In this document: positions 24,920 through 33,056 of the stretch, one piece after another
Layout of the letters: each line of letters starts with the position of its first letter
How positions within the stretch are numbered: the first letter of the stretch is position 1
DNA from: an uncultured Holophagaceae bacterium
Lineage (GTDB): Bacteria; Acidobacteriota; Holophagae; Holophagales; Holophagaceae
Length of the DNA stretch: 40,568 bases
Assembly (NCBI GenBank): GCA_903884655.1
Contig: CAISFO010000042.1
Location: 1-40,568, forward strand
Direction: 5' to 3'
Program-made: the position numbers and the translations under genes
Notes under the pieces: generated by a model
What the model was told of the DNA's origin: nothing
Databases searched by the model: none
What the model saw: only the letters and a program-made list of their open reading frames with translations

Positions 24920-24961
24920 ATCCACGAAAACGCCCCCGTTTCTGGGGGCGTTTTCGTGGAT
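24920..24961. terminator. Bidirectional intrinsic terminator, 18-bp perfect stem
   Basis: The left arm (24920-24937, ATCCACGAAAACGCCCCC) and right arm (24944-24961) are perfect complements around a GTTTCT loop. The GC core is GCCCCC/GGGGGC, flanked by an A4 run in the left arm and a T4 run in the right, which gives a U-tract in both transcription directions. It sits between the convergent exported-protein gene and ccsA. Confidence 0.88.
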
Positions 24962-24974
24962 GGTTGGAACGACC

Positions 24975-26747
24975 CTAAGCCTTGGCGTGGGGAGGCTGCA
25001 CCCAGAATCGTGCGGGTGCAAAGCAGAGGCCCATGAATACGACCTGGGTGATCCAGAAGGACACCAGGTACATGAAGCCGCTGTCGGTGAACCCGTAGGC
25101 GTGGAGACCCACACCTAGGAGGTTCACGCCGAACCAGGAAGCGGCCGTGATCATGTTGCCGAAGATGGCCATCACCATGGTGCCCCGCTCCCGCACATAA
25201 CCGGCCATGCGGGCGTGGAGGATGATGGCATTCCACAGCACGATCAACAGCGCCCCGTTCTCTTTGGGGTCCCAGCCCCAGAAGCGGCCCCAGGACTGGT
25301 CGGCCCAGATGCCGCCCAGTACGGTGCCCACGAAGCTGAAGAACAGGGCGAAGCAGATGATGCCGTAGGCCATGTCCGCCAGGGCCCGGTCGGTTTCCGG
25401 ATCCACTTTGGCCACGATGTGCTTCCGGAGCGTGTAGGCGATCGCAATGGCCCCGGCGAGGAAGGTTCCGGAATAGCCGATGGTGATGGTCGTGACATGG
25501 GTGGCCAGCCAGAAATTGGAATCCAGCACGGCGCGCATCATCTCCATGGTGTCGCCACCCTCACCCAGGTTCTGGGCCACGATCAGGGAGGCGAAACCGG
25601 CCACGGCGGCCACGGCGGTGCCGAAGCCCTTGCGGTACATCCGTTCGACGATGATGCCGAGGATCACAGCGGCCCAGCCCACGAAGACGGCGGAGGAATA
25701 GAGGTTCGTGACGGGTGGGCGGCCCTGGAGGATGATGCGGGCGGCCAGGCCCAGGGTGTGCACGATGGCGCCGGCGAACAGGAGGGAGTACGCCGTGGGG
25801 CGCAGCAGCTCAGGCTTGTAGAGCCAGGAGATGCACAGCACGATGAAGGCGACGAAGTAGATGGACAGGCCCACGAAGAAGGGCTGGGCCCGGTTGAATA
25901 CTAGCTCGTTCGACGCGTGGTCGAAGGCGCCCGGCTTCAGGGTGGCCACCACGCCCTTCATGTCGGCCAGGGCCTGGTTGAAGGCTGCGGGATCGTTGGC
26001 CACATAGGCGGCATTCAGCTTCGCGAGTGGCACGAGGCCCGGATGGAGGGGCCCCCCGGTCTGCCCCGCCTCAAGGGCCTGACCCACGCTCTGCCAGGCA
26101 TCCGCACTCCCCCCGGCCAAGGGCGGCAGGATCCGGAAATGGGACAGCTGGATCAGGTCCTTGTGGCGAGCGTCAGCTTCGGGTGTGCCGAGGGACTGGA
26201 TCTCCCAGCCCAGGCCCGGCGAACCCGCCAGCTGGAGGGTGTTCCGCAGCTTGTAGTAGAGGTAGACCCGGTCGAAGAGGTTCACGACGGCGCTCTGGAA
26301 GCGGGTGCGCTTCTGGGCGGCAATGGGCTGGGCGTTGGCAGCCTGCTTCTGCACCTCGTCCAGGTGTGGACCGAGTTCGTTGAAGCTGAAGTAGTTCCGG
26401 TTCTTGGTCTGCTTGCCGCCGATGAGGCTGATCACTTCGGGGTCGTCGATCACGAAAATGGGCTGTTGGTCCGCCACCTGGGGGCGGAACACCGTGTCGA
26501 GAATCCATTCGTCCGGGCCCACCATGCGACCGTCGTGCCGGAACCCCTGGCGGCTGTGGATCAGGAGCAGCGAGTTGCGGGCCAGGGAATCCAGCGGCTT
26601 GACACGGCCGCCTTCCAGGATGGGCAGATTCCCGAACCCGCTGACGTCGAAGCCCCGGGCCTTGCCGACAGGCAGGGCGATGATGAAGGCGATGAGCAGG
26701 GCCAGGGCGCCAGCGCCCCAGGCGAGGTATTTTTTCACGAAGGTCAT
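24975..26747 (-). CDS. ccsA: Cytochrome c biogenesis protein CcsA (System II)
   Basis: A 590-residue membrane protein that delivers heme to apocytochrome c together with ResB. The N-terminal membrane helix (residues 8-27) is followed by a long periplasmic region (about 30-300, LEGGRVKPLDSLARNSLL), then about eight helices carrying the tryptophan-rich heme-handling motif WGRFWGWDPKENGALLIVLWNAI near residue 482. Conserved His residues occur in IVHTLGL, WLATHVTTI and ILHARMAG. It is longer than the minimal CcsA (about 320 residues) because of the periplasmic insert. AGGAGG lies eight bases before ATG 26747, inside the end of resB, whose stop is three bases away. Confidence 0.92.
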   Translation of the reverse strand: MTFVKKYLAWGAGALALLIAFIIALPVGKARGFDVSGFGNLPILEGGRVKPLDSLARNSLLLIHSRQGFRHDGRMVGPDEWILDTVFRPQVADQQPIFVIDDPEVISLIGGKQTKNRNYFSFNELGPHLDEVQKQAANAQPIAAQKRTRFQSAVVNLFDRVYLYYKLRNTLQLAGSPGLGWEIQSLGTPEADARHKDLIQLSHFRILPPLAGGSADAWQSVGQALEAGQTGGPLHPGLVPLAKLNAAYVANDPAAFNQALADMKGVVATLKPGAFDHASNELVFNRAQPFFVGLSIYFVAFIVLCISWLYKPELLRPTAYSLLFAGAIVHTLGLAARIILQGRPPVTNLYSSAVFVGWAAVILGIIVERMYRKGFGTAVAAVAGFASLIVAQNLGEGGDTMEMMRAVLDSNFWLATHVTTITIGYSGTFLAGAIAIAYTLRKHIVAKVDPETDRALADMAYGIICFALFFSFVGTVLGGIWADQSWGRFWGWDPKENGALLIVLWNAIILHARMAGYVRERGTMVMAIFGNMITAASWFGVNLLGVGLHAYGFTDSGFMYLVSFWITQVVFMGLCFAPARFWVQPPHAKA

Positions 26748-26750
26748 GGT

Positions 26751-27911
26751 TCAGCCCTCCTTCTGGTCCTGGCGCCGCTTGAGGGAGCGGCGGAGGACGA
26801 TGGCGAAGTGCACGAGCAGGCCCAGGGAGACCAGCACGCAGGACACATAGGGGAGAAGCCAGCCGGGATTTTCAACCACGGAAAGGACGGACAGGGTGTC
26901 GTTCTTGCCAAAGCTCGCCTGGTAGAAGGTCTTGCCTTCGTAGCGCAGGGGCTGGTTCATGTAGATGAGCACCTCGCGGGACTCGTTGCGCGAAGGATTG
27001 ATCACCTGCACTAGGCTGGAGAAGTTCTTGGGGATATCGGTGCCGGGATAGACGTCGTGCCGGAACTGCTTCAGCGTGAAAGCGTAGGGCAGATACTGGC
27101 GCCGCAGGCGCATGGACAGAACGTAGGTGTGCCCTTCGTGGATGAAGGACTGGGGTGCGCCCAGGGCCAGGGAGGCCAGCCAGGTGCCATAGCTGCGGCC
27201 GCCGGCCATGGGCTCCACGAAGACTGAAGTCTGGTTCATCTCATTGTCGCCGGCCACCAGTGGCCTCTCGACCACGGATACCTGCGCACCCACGCCGGCG
27301 GTGGCCATCGAAGGCGGGGCGCCCGGGGCCAGATTGCTCAATTCGGCATTGGGGAAGAAGCGCTTCACATTCAAGGTTACGGGCGTGCCCGGGATGGCGA
27401 TGGATCCGCCCCTGGCCAGCAAATGGTCGGGCACGGAATAGACTTCGTCCCAGGTGGGGTCGGTGACATCGATGAGTGCCAGCTCCGTGTTCTTGTAGCT
27501 CTGCACGTAGTTGACGGTCTGGCCCACCTCGATGGACATGTTGGTGTCCACCTGCATCATGCCGGCCACGAATTCGCCAGCGAAGAGGACCACCAGCCCG
27601 CAGTGGACCAGCCACATGCCGGCCCGGGACCAGATGAGCTTGATGTCGAGTGTCTTGCCGATCAGGTTGATGGTGAGCAGCAGACCCACCAGGGCGCCGC
27701 CGGGGAAGGGCAGGTGCAGCAGCAGGGGCTGATTCCAGACGATGAAGCTGCGCATGTAGGCATTCACGGCGCCCTGGGTGCCCATTTCCACCTGGGCCAG
27801 GGTGCAGAGCACCACGAGGCACATCAGGAGGGCAAGGAGGACGATGGTGAGCTGGAATGACTTCAGGAATCCCCAGGCTCGGGAGGCGATGGTCTTAATC
27901 AAGGCGGACAC
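26751..27911 (-). CDS. resB: Cytochrome c biogenesis protein ResB (CcsB)
   Basis: A protein of about 386 residues that partners CcsA in System II maturation. It has three N-terminal helices (LTIVLLALLMCLVVLCTLA; GALVGLLLTINLIGKTLDI; GMWLVHCGLVVLFAGEFVAG), a large periplasmic domain, and a C-terminal helix (LLPYVSCVLVSLGLLVHFAIVL). Family pieces are SRAGMWLVHCGLVVLFAG, VKRFFPN and YMNQPLRYEGKTFYQASF. The frame extends to an ATG at 27962 inside the preceding gene, but that extension is unlike the family. GTG 27911 or TTG 27902 (GGGGAG eight bases upstream of the TTG) are better starts. It overlaps the lipoprotein gene end by about 17 bp. Confidence 0.88.
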   Translation of the reverse strand: MSALIKTIASRAWGFLKSFQLTIVLLALLMCLVVLCTLAQVEMGTQGAVNAYMRSFIVWNQPLLLHLPFPGGALVGLLLTINLIGKTLDIKLIWSRAGMWLVHCGLVVLFAGEFVAGMMQVDTNMSIEVGQTVNYVQSYKNTELALIDVTDPTWDEVYSVPDHLLARGGSIAIPGTPVTLNVKRFFPNAELSNLAPGAPPSMATAGVGAQVSVVERPLVAGDNEMNQTSVFVEPMAGGRSYGTWLASLALGAPQSFIHEGHTYVLSMRLRRQYLPYAFTLKQFRHDVYPGTDIPKNFSSLVQVINPSRNESREVLIYMNQPLRYEGKTFYQASFGKNDTLSVLSVVENPGWLLPYVSCVLVSLGLLVHFAIVLRRSLKRRQDQKEG

Positions 27912-28569
27912 TCCCCAGGATGGTGATGAAATCGGGTTTGGCCTTGGCCACGGAATCCGCATCCCCGGTCAGTTTCAGGAACCAGGTGTTGCCGTCGGGA
28001 GTGCTGATGTAGCCCGCCACCATGCGGCTCTTGGTCTGGCCCTCGCCGGTGAAGTCGTAGACGTTGAGTTGTCCCGCTTTGGTCTTGAGGACCGTGCGCG
28101 CCTTGGCAAGTCCGGCCTCATCGAGAGCCGGCAGGGCGATCTGCCCTCGCCAACGGTTGACATTGGCCAGTTCGCCTCCGGCGGGGCCGGGCAGCACTAC
28201 CACGGTGCCTTCCAGTTTCCCGGCATAGGGAGTCTTGAAGGTGGCAAAGCGCATGCTGCCGCCACCCTGGGCTTCGCTCCAGCCTTTGGGCAGGGTCCAT
28301 TTCAGGGCGCCTTTGGGCGAGGGCGGGGGGGGCAGGTCGGGGGTGCCCATGCCAGGACCTGGGTCACCGGTGCGCTCGCCCATGGGCTGAGGGGGCGTGG
28401 CCGGCCTGGGTCCGGACGGGGCGAAGGCGGCTTCCTTCGGGACCTTGAAGTGGACAACCTCATCCGAGCGGCAGCCGATGGACAGGCTGAGCAGTCCGGC
28501 GGCAATCAGGAGGCCGGCTTGGAAGGGTGTGGAGGGGTGTTCACGGAAGGGCGCGGACGGGTTCGGCAA
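27895..28569 (-). CDS. Putative lipoprotein upstream of resB-ccsA
   Basis: A 224-residue protein from TTG 28569, which has AGGAG four bases upstream; the frame stays open to ATG 28650, but that start lies in a region overlapping the phhB stop. The N-terminal hydrophobic stretch AGLLIAAGLLSLSIGC ends in a good lipobox (SIGC), so it should be lipid-anchored. A Pro-rich spacer follows, then a beta-rich domain (LKWTLPKGWSEAQ ... MRFATFKT ... GGELANVNRWRGQIALPAL ... WFLKLTGDADSV). The NVNRWRGQ segment is shared, as I remember it, with lipoproteins next to cytochrome c genes in Planctomycetes and Verrucomicrobia. Function unknown; co-transcription with resB-ccsA suggests a role in respiration or c-type cytochrome assembly. 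Confidence 0.72.
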   Translation of the reverse strand: MPNPSAPFREHPSTPFQAGLLIAAGLLSLSIGCRSDEVVHFKVPKEAAFAPSGPRPATPPQPMGERTGDPGPGMGTPDLPPPPSPKGALKWTLPKGWSEAQGGGSMRFATFKTPYAGKLEGTVVVLPGPAGGELANVNRWRGQIALPALDEAGLAKARTVLKTKAGQLNVYDFTGEGQTKSRMVAGYISTPDGNTWFLKLTGDADSVAKAKPDFITILGSVRLD

Positions 28570-28639
28570 GGGACTCCTCGATGGACATTCCAGAATACCT
28601 GAGCTTTCAGGGGATGGGTAGGTCGTAATTTGGCAAAGC

Positions 28640-28885
28640 TCATAGGTCAAAAGGTTTAACCGCGACGTCGATGGCGTCGGCCAGGCGATGATCCAGCTCT
28701 GTGATGCCGCCCGCGTCGTGGGTGGTGAGGGTTATCCGCACATAGCCCCAGCCGAAGCTGATGTCCGGGTGATGGTTGAGCCCCTCGGCCGGACCCACCA
28801 TGGCGCTGACCAGGTTGTAGGCGGTCAGGAAATCCGGTGTCTGGAAGCTCCGTTCGAGCTTCCCCCCTCGTTCGATCCAGGTCAT
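28640..28885 (-). CDS. phhB: Pterin-4a-carbinolamine dehydratase
   Basis: An 81-residue DCoH-family enzyme that dehydrates the 4a-hydroxytetrahydropterin formed by aromatic amino acid hydroxylases, regenerating the cofactor. The active-site signature is intact: GLNHHPDISFGWGYVRITLTTH, with the HHP pair and the distal His, and LDHRLADAID near the C-terminus. Its ATG overlaps the stop of the hydroxylase gene (ATGA at 28882-28885), giving the classic phhA-phhB pair in direct translational coupling. It is slightly shorter than the usual 95-110 residues, lacking part of the N-terminal helix. Confidence 0.93.
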   Translation of the reverse strand: MTWIERGGKLERSFQTPDFLTAYNLVSAMVGPAEGLNHHPDISFGWGYVRITLTTHDAGGITELDHRLADAIDVAVKPFDL

Positions 28886-30462
28886 CGGAGCGCCTCCAGT
28901 TCATCCAATTCAGCCTGCAGCAGCCATTCGGAGGGATGGAGCAGGGCCTTGGCCTTCAAGGCCTCAAGGCGCTCACTGTCGAAGGTTCCTGCCTCCCGCA
29001 GAGCGCGGACTTCCCGGTAGAGCAGGGCCACTTCGCCGGGTAGGGCAGAGGCCTTCCGCTCCCGGGCCTGGGTTTCGGCCTCCCCTTCGGCGAGGGCCGA
29101 AGGATCGCCGAACCATTCGTCCCAGGCGCCAGGATCGGCCGGTCCCCCGGCCACTGAGGGCAGGCCCGCGCTCAAGAAGAGCAGGGCCCAGCTGGGCAGG
29201 TCCAGGGGTCGCCCATCCTGGTGGCCTCGCAGGTTGATCACTTCGTGCTCGCCTACCCGGAAGCCGGTGAGGAAGAGCCCCGAGGGCAGATCCAGGCTGA
29301 ATGCTCCCCGTTGGGGCAGGGAGCCCTCGCCGAAGGCCACCAGGGCTTCGCCGGGCCAGGGGCGGCCGAGGGCCTTTCCCTTTTTGGCGATCTGGATGGG
29401 GCCCTCCAGTCTCGCCACGGCGGTGGCCAGGCCCGGGACCAGCGCGTGCCGGGCAGGGACCCGGGCCACCACTTTGCCGGTGAGTTCCAGGCCATCCTGC
29501 AGGACCAGGTGGTTCACGGTGCGGGCGCGCCGGGCTTCCTCCAGGCCGTGGTCGCCACCGCGGCGCCAGCCAAGGGTGGCCTCGAAGGCCTCCAGGACCT
29601 CGAACAGGTGGTCGAAATCCCGGGCCACGAAGAGCTGCGGCTGCATGCGGGTGATGTCGTACTCGGTTTCCGTGCAGATGAGCCCAAGGGGCACCTTCTG
29701 GACTTCGCGGGTCAGGCAGTGGCTGGCCTCGCCCAGGCTGCTGAGGAGGCCCGCGCCGTAGAGCTTGGGGCGCTGCAGGTCGCCCACCAGGCCGTACTCT
29801 GCGGTCCACCAGTAGAGCCGGCTGGCCTTGGTGCTTTCGCTGACGTAGCGTCGGCTGGCTGAGGCCGCGCGAAGGCGTTCCTCGGCCAGCTGGAGTTCCG
29901 CAGCGGTCGCGACGGGATCCTCCTTCACCACGCTGAGGTTGCGAATGGCTTCATAGACGGCCTGATCTTCCACCGAGGCGATGGCGCGAAAGCCAACCTG
30001 GCCACATCGCTTCAGGTAGTCCGCATAGCGCCGGTCCGCCAGGATGGGCGCATGGCCGGCACTTTCATGGACGATGTCCGGAGCCGGCGTGTATTCGATG
30101 TGCTCGTGGCTGCGGATGTCCGCGGCGATGGCCAGCACGCCCAGGGATTGCAGCTCCGTGAACACCGCGGGCGGGATGAACCCCAGGACGCCCACCGCGG
30201 ACCAGCCCAGGGCCTCCAGTCGTTCGTTCATCTCGTCCAGGCTGGGGATGCGCTCGAGGCCGATGCCCGTGGCCGCCAGACCGGACAGGTAGCTGGCATG
30301 GGCAGTGTCCATCAGACGCTGGGTGAGCTGCCGCAGGATGTGCCGCCAGACGGCTTGATCCCGCGGCGTATAGGCCTCGTAGTCCTGGTTGGCCACGTAG
30401 CGCCGCAAATGGGCGGGCAACCGCTCGATGGCGCGCCTCGTGGGGGATGGAACAAGCAGCAT
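28882..30462 (-). CDS. phhA: Phenylalanine 4-monooxygenase (aromatic amino acid hydroxylase), long form
   Basis: A 526-residue non-heme iron hydroxylase converting phenylalanine to tyrosine with tetrahydropterin. The catalytic core occupies about residues 30-290: iron ligands in PDIVHESAGHAP (both His) and WWTAEYGL (Glu), plus the pterin-side FIPPAVFTELQS and EYTPAPD. A C-terminal extension of about 230 residues (NHLVLQDGLELTGKVVARVPARHAL onwards) is absent from the short Pseudomonas-type enzyme but resembles the long Bacillus-type proteins. ATG 30462 with GAGG six bases upstream is preferred to ATG 30480. An AT-rich palindrome lies just upstream. Confidence 0.92.
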   Translation of the reverse strand: MLLVPSPTRRAIERLPAHLRRYVANQDYEAYTPRDQAVWRHILRQLTQRLMDTAHASYLSGLAATGIGLERIPSLDEMNERLEALGWSAVGVLGFIPPAVFTELQSLGVLAIAADIRSHEHIEYTPAPDIVHESAGHAPILADRRYADYLKRCGQVGFRAIASVEDQAVYEAIRNLSVVKEDPVATAAELQLAEERLRAASASRRYVSESTKASRLYWWTAEYGLVGDLQRPKLYGAGLLSSLGEASHCLTREVQKVPLGLICTETEYDITRMQPQLFVARDFDHLFEVLEAFEATLGWRRGGDHGLEEARRARTVNHLVLQDGLELTGKVVARVPARHALVPGLATAVARLEGPIQIAKKGKALGRPWPGEALVAFGEGSLPQRGAFSLDLPSGLFLTGFRVGEHEVINLRGHQDGRPLDLPSWALLFLSAGLPSVAGGPADPGAWDEWFGDPSALAEGEAETQARERKASALPGEVALLYREVRALREAGTFDSERLEALKAKALLHPSEWLLQAELDELEALR

Positions 30463-30485
30463 GGCGGCCTCAAGGACCATTAAAC

Positions 30486-30496
30486 TCTAATTTAGA
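30486..30496. promoter_or_regulatory. TCTAATTTAGA palindrome upstream of phhA
   Basis: A perfect 5+1+5 palindrome in the only AT-rich stretch before phhA, 24 bp before the preferred start. It could be an operator or part of the promoter. No regulator of the Lrp or TyrR type is encoded nearby. Confidence 0.35.
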
Positions 30497-30561
30497 ATCA
30501 ATCGACAGGAAAATCCGAAACCCGCGTTCACAGTCGCCGGGCCGCTGCCGAAGGGATGGGC

Positions 30562-31377
30562 TCAGCCGCAGGTGTAACCCGCGCCCCGAACCGTCTTGAT
30601 GAGCCGCGGGCAGGAGGGGTCATCCTCGATCTTGTCGCGCAGCTTGCAGACGAAGACATCCAGGGCCCGGGCATTTCCGTTGCGGGGTTCGCCCCACACT
30701 TCCTTGGCCAGCTGGTCCCGGGACATGATCTGGCCGGGGTGCCGGAGCAGGGCTGCGAGAATGGAGAACTCGCGGGGCGAGAGGTTCACGTCCACCCCGT
30801 TCTTGAAGGCATTTTGCGTCTGGAAATCCAGGGTCAGGTCCCCGAAGACCAGCGGCTCCTCCAGGGCAGGTCGGAGGGCCGCGCGCCTCAGCACTGCCCG
30901 GATCCGGGCCACCAGTTCACCCGGATTGAAGGGCTTGACCAGGTAGTCGTCAGCACCGAGATCCAGCCCCGCGATCTTGTCTTCCGGATCGGCTCGGGCG
31001 GTGAGCATCAGGATGGCAATATCCGCCCGTTTTTCCCGAATCCTCTTGCAGACCTGGAACCCATCCAGCCCAGGCAGCCCGATATCCAGGATGACGATAT
31101 TGGGGGTCGGGGACTGGTCGAACAGTTTGAGGGCTTCCTCACCGGATTCAGCCTCGATCACCTTGAACCCATCCTTGACCAGGGAAGCCTGGATGAAGCG
31201 CCGGGCCACCGGTTCGTCCTCGACGACCAGGGCCAGCAAGGCGTGGGCTTCAACAGGGTGCTTGGCCAGCTCTGGACGGGAGGGCGGGACAGCGGGTACG
31301 TCCCGCTCGGAAGATCCAGGATCGCGAGCTGTTGATTCGTTCATGGATTGGGAACGCCCAGGATTCGGATGTTGCAT
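30562..31377 (-). CDS. OmpR/PhoB-type response regulator (orphan)
   Basis: A 271-residue two-domain regulator. The receiver domain covers about 48-165: acidic pair ED (53-54), phospho-acceptor Asp98 in VILDIGLPG, Thr in LTARAD, and Lys148 in DDYLVKPF. A winged-helix DNA-binding domain follows (about 175-270; LSPREFSILAALLRHPGQIMSRDQL ... RALDVFVCKLRDKI ... LIKTVRGAGYTC). About 45 residues before the receiver are Ser/Pro/Glu-rich, and no ribosome site fits the ATGs at 31377 or 31344, so the start may be downstream. No histidine kinase is in the window. It lies 82 bp downstream of the dehydrogenase-LytTR gene on the same strand. Confidence 0.88.
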   Translation of the reverse strand: MQHPNPGRSQSMNESTARDPGSSERDVPAVPPSRPELAKHPVEAHALLALVVEDEPVARRFIQASLVKDGFKVIEAESGEEALKLFDQSPTPNIVILDIGLPGLDGFQVCKRIREKRADIAILMLTARADPEDKIAGLDLGADDYLVKPFNPGELVARIRAVLRRAALRPALEEPLVFGDLTLDFQTQNAFKNGVDVNLSPREFSILAALLRHPGQIMSRDQLAKEVWGEPRNGNARALDVFVCKLRDKIEDDPSCPRLIKTVRGAGYTCG

Positions 31378-31459
31378 GTTGAATCAGTGTACCAGCGGTT
31401 TCCGTGCGAGTGGTGAACTTGCCTATTCTTTTTCAGGGCTGCCCGCAACCCGGTCAGAG

Positions 31460-32965
31460 TCAAATTCCCAACAGCATCCTGAGCCTTGGAGCAGCCGCCC
31501 GGCTCACATCCAGCTCGATCCCCCCCCTCACACGGGCCTTGGCACCGCCACCGAATTTAGGGCGAAGGTCCAGGACGGCATCGGGCTGCAGCAGCAGCCG
31601 GCGCTGGATCAGCAGGAACAGCACATGATTGAACCTCTGCTCCACTTCGCCGAAGGTGCTCCAGGGGGTCCGGTAGCGATTCCCATCGGACCAGGCCCAG
31701 ACCTGACCCTGGATCAGTTCGAAATGGCTGATTTCAGCCAAATCCAGGGTCAAGGTCCGATCGCCTTCCAGGACGGGGACGAGGTAGGCTGGGTTCCCAT
31801 GCGCATGGCTCTTCGCCGCCTTTGAGTCCTCGGTTTCGATCAACGGCGGGGCCGGATTGCCAGCCTTGATCTGCGCCGGTGCCGCGACCGACCCGGGCGA
31901 TGTGAGCCTCGCGAGCGCGGGTTGGGGATGGGGTTCCTGGATGACGGGTGGGATCAGGGGCCTGGGGTGGGTCAACGGTGGGGCCGGGAAGGTTGCGGGT
32001 GGATCCGGGACCTTTTCCACAGGGGCAGGATTCAAGCCCTTCCTCAGGATCGACGGTGGTGTGGGGGTTTTCGATCCGGCCACGTCTTTCGCTTCAACAC
32101 CCGTTTCCAGCCGGCAGGCCTCGGACAGCTCGTCGAGGTCCTGTTCTCCCCAACCCCGGGCACGGGCCGCCTGAAGACGAGCCTGGAGGAGATCCGCCAC
32201 CGGAATCTCCGCGCCCATGTCTCTGGCCTGCTGGAGCACCAGTTCGCTGGCCGCCAGATCCTGGCTCTGATCCTCAGGGTCGAAGGAAGGGCGGGTGGGG
32301 CCACCTCCATAGCCTTCCACCATGTGAGCCCGGAAGACGACTGTATTCAGGAAACGCAGGTAGTCCGCTGGAGGGAGCCCGGCCTTCTTGGCAAAAATGA
32401 GGAGCTCGGACACGGCCAGTTCCATGGCCATCGTCAGCATGTCGCCCCCCAGCTTCACCGCATGGGCCAGGGGTGCATGGGAACCCACCCGGGTGTAGCC
32501 ACGTCCCAGGGCATCAAAGATCGGACGGCAGCGATTGACCTGCGGCTCAGGTCCACCGGCCACGAACCAGATGTGGCGGGATTCGACCGTATCGGTTTGG
32601 CCGAAGACCGGGGCCGCCACGTAGCCCTGTTTGGCCTGTGCGTGCTGCGACGCCAGCATGGCGGAAGCCTCGACGCTGATGGTGCTCATGCACAAGTGAA
32701 TGGCCTTGGCCGGCAGGTTCTGGAGCATCCCCGCTGGACCCTGGACAACCTGCGTCACAGCCGCATCGTCAGGGAGCATGGTGATGGCGACTTCCGCGTC
32801 CGTCACCGCCTCGGCCACGGTTCCGCAAGCCACCGCCCCCTGGGCGATCAGGGTGTGGGCCTTCTCTGGAGTCCGGTCGAAAACCGCGACCGTGTGCCCC
32901 AGCTCCAGGAGATGCCGGACCATGGGCAATCCCATGCGACCGAGACCCAGGAAGGCGATGCGCAC
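31460..32965 (-). CDS. Beta-hydroxyacid dehydrogenase fused through Pro-rich linker to a LytTR DNA-binding domain
   Basis: A 501-residue protein from GTG 32965 (GGAG six bases upstream; TTG 32977 is an alternative). Residues 2-290 form a 3-hydroxyisobutyrate/6-phosphogluconate-type dehydrogenase: GLGRMG nucleotide loop (7-12), FDRTPEKA after strand 2, TMLPDDAAV, substrate-loop STIS (94-97) and catalytic Lys171 in AVKLGGD, where the Asn normally found three residues later is Gly. Residues about 296-390 are a Pro/Ala-rich linker. Residues about 394-499 match LytTR: LDLAEISHFELIQGQVWAWSD, then FLLIQRRLLLQPDAVLDL at the HRS-x-xVN position, and ELDVSRAAAPRLRMLL at the end. I infer a transcription factor whose sensor is a dehydrogenase. 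No membrane segment. Neighbours are an orphan response regulator and a phosphoesterase. Confidence 0.82.
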   Translation of the reverse strand: MRIAFLGLGRMGLPMVRHLLELGHTVAVFDRTPEKAHTLIAQGAVACGTVAEAVTDAEVAITMLPDDAAVTQVVQGPAGMLQNLPAKAIHLCMSTISVEASAMLASQHAQAKQGYVAAPVFGQTDTVESRHIWFVAGGPEPQVNRCRPIFDALGRGYTRVGSHAPLAHAVKLGGDMLTMAMELAVSELLIFAKKAGLPPADYLRFLNTVVFRAHMVEGYGGGPTRPSFDPEDQSQDLAASELVLQQARDMGAEIPVADLLQARLQAARARGWGEQDLDELSEACRLETGVEAKDVAGSKTPTPPSILRKGLNPAPVEKVPDPPATFPAPPLTHPRPLIPPVIQEPHPQPALARLTSPGSVAAPAQIKAGNPAPPLIETEDSKAAKSHAHGNPAYLVPVLEGDRTLTLDLAEISHFELIQGQVWAWSDGNRYRTPWSTFGEVEQRFNHVLFLLIQRRLLLQPDAVLDLRPKFGGGAKARVRGGIELDVSRAAAPRLRMLLGI

Positions 32966-33056
32966 GACATGCTCCAAATCAGGGGATCATCTTGAGGTTA
33001 CCTGTTCTCCGTCGGCTCCCGTAGCCTTTAGCTGCCTTCGGGGCTCATCGCAAGGT

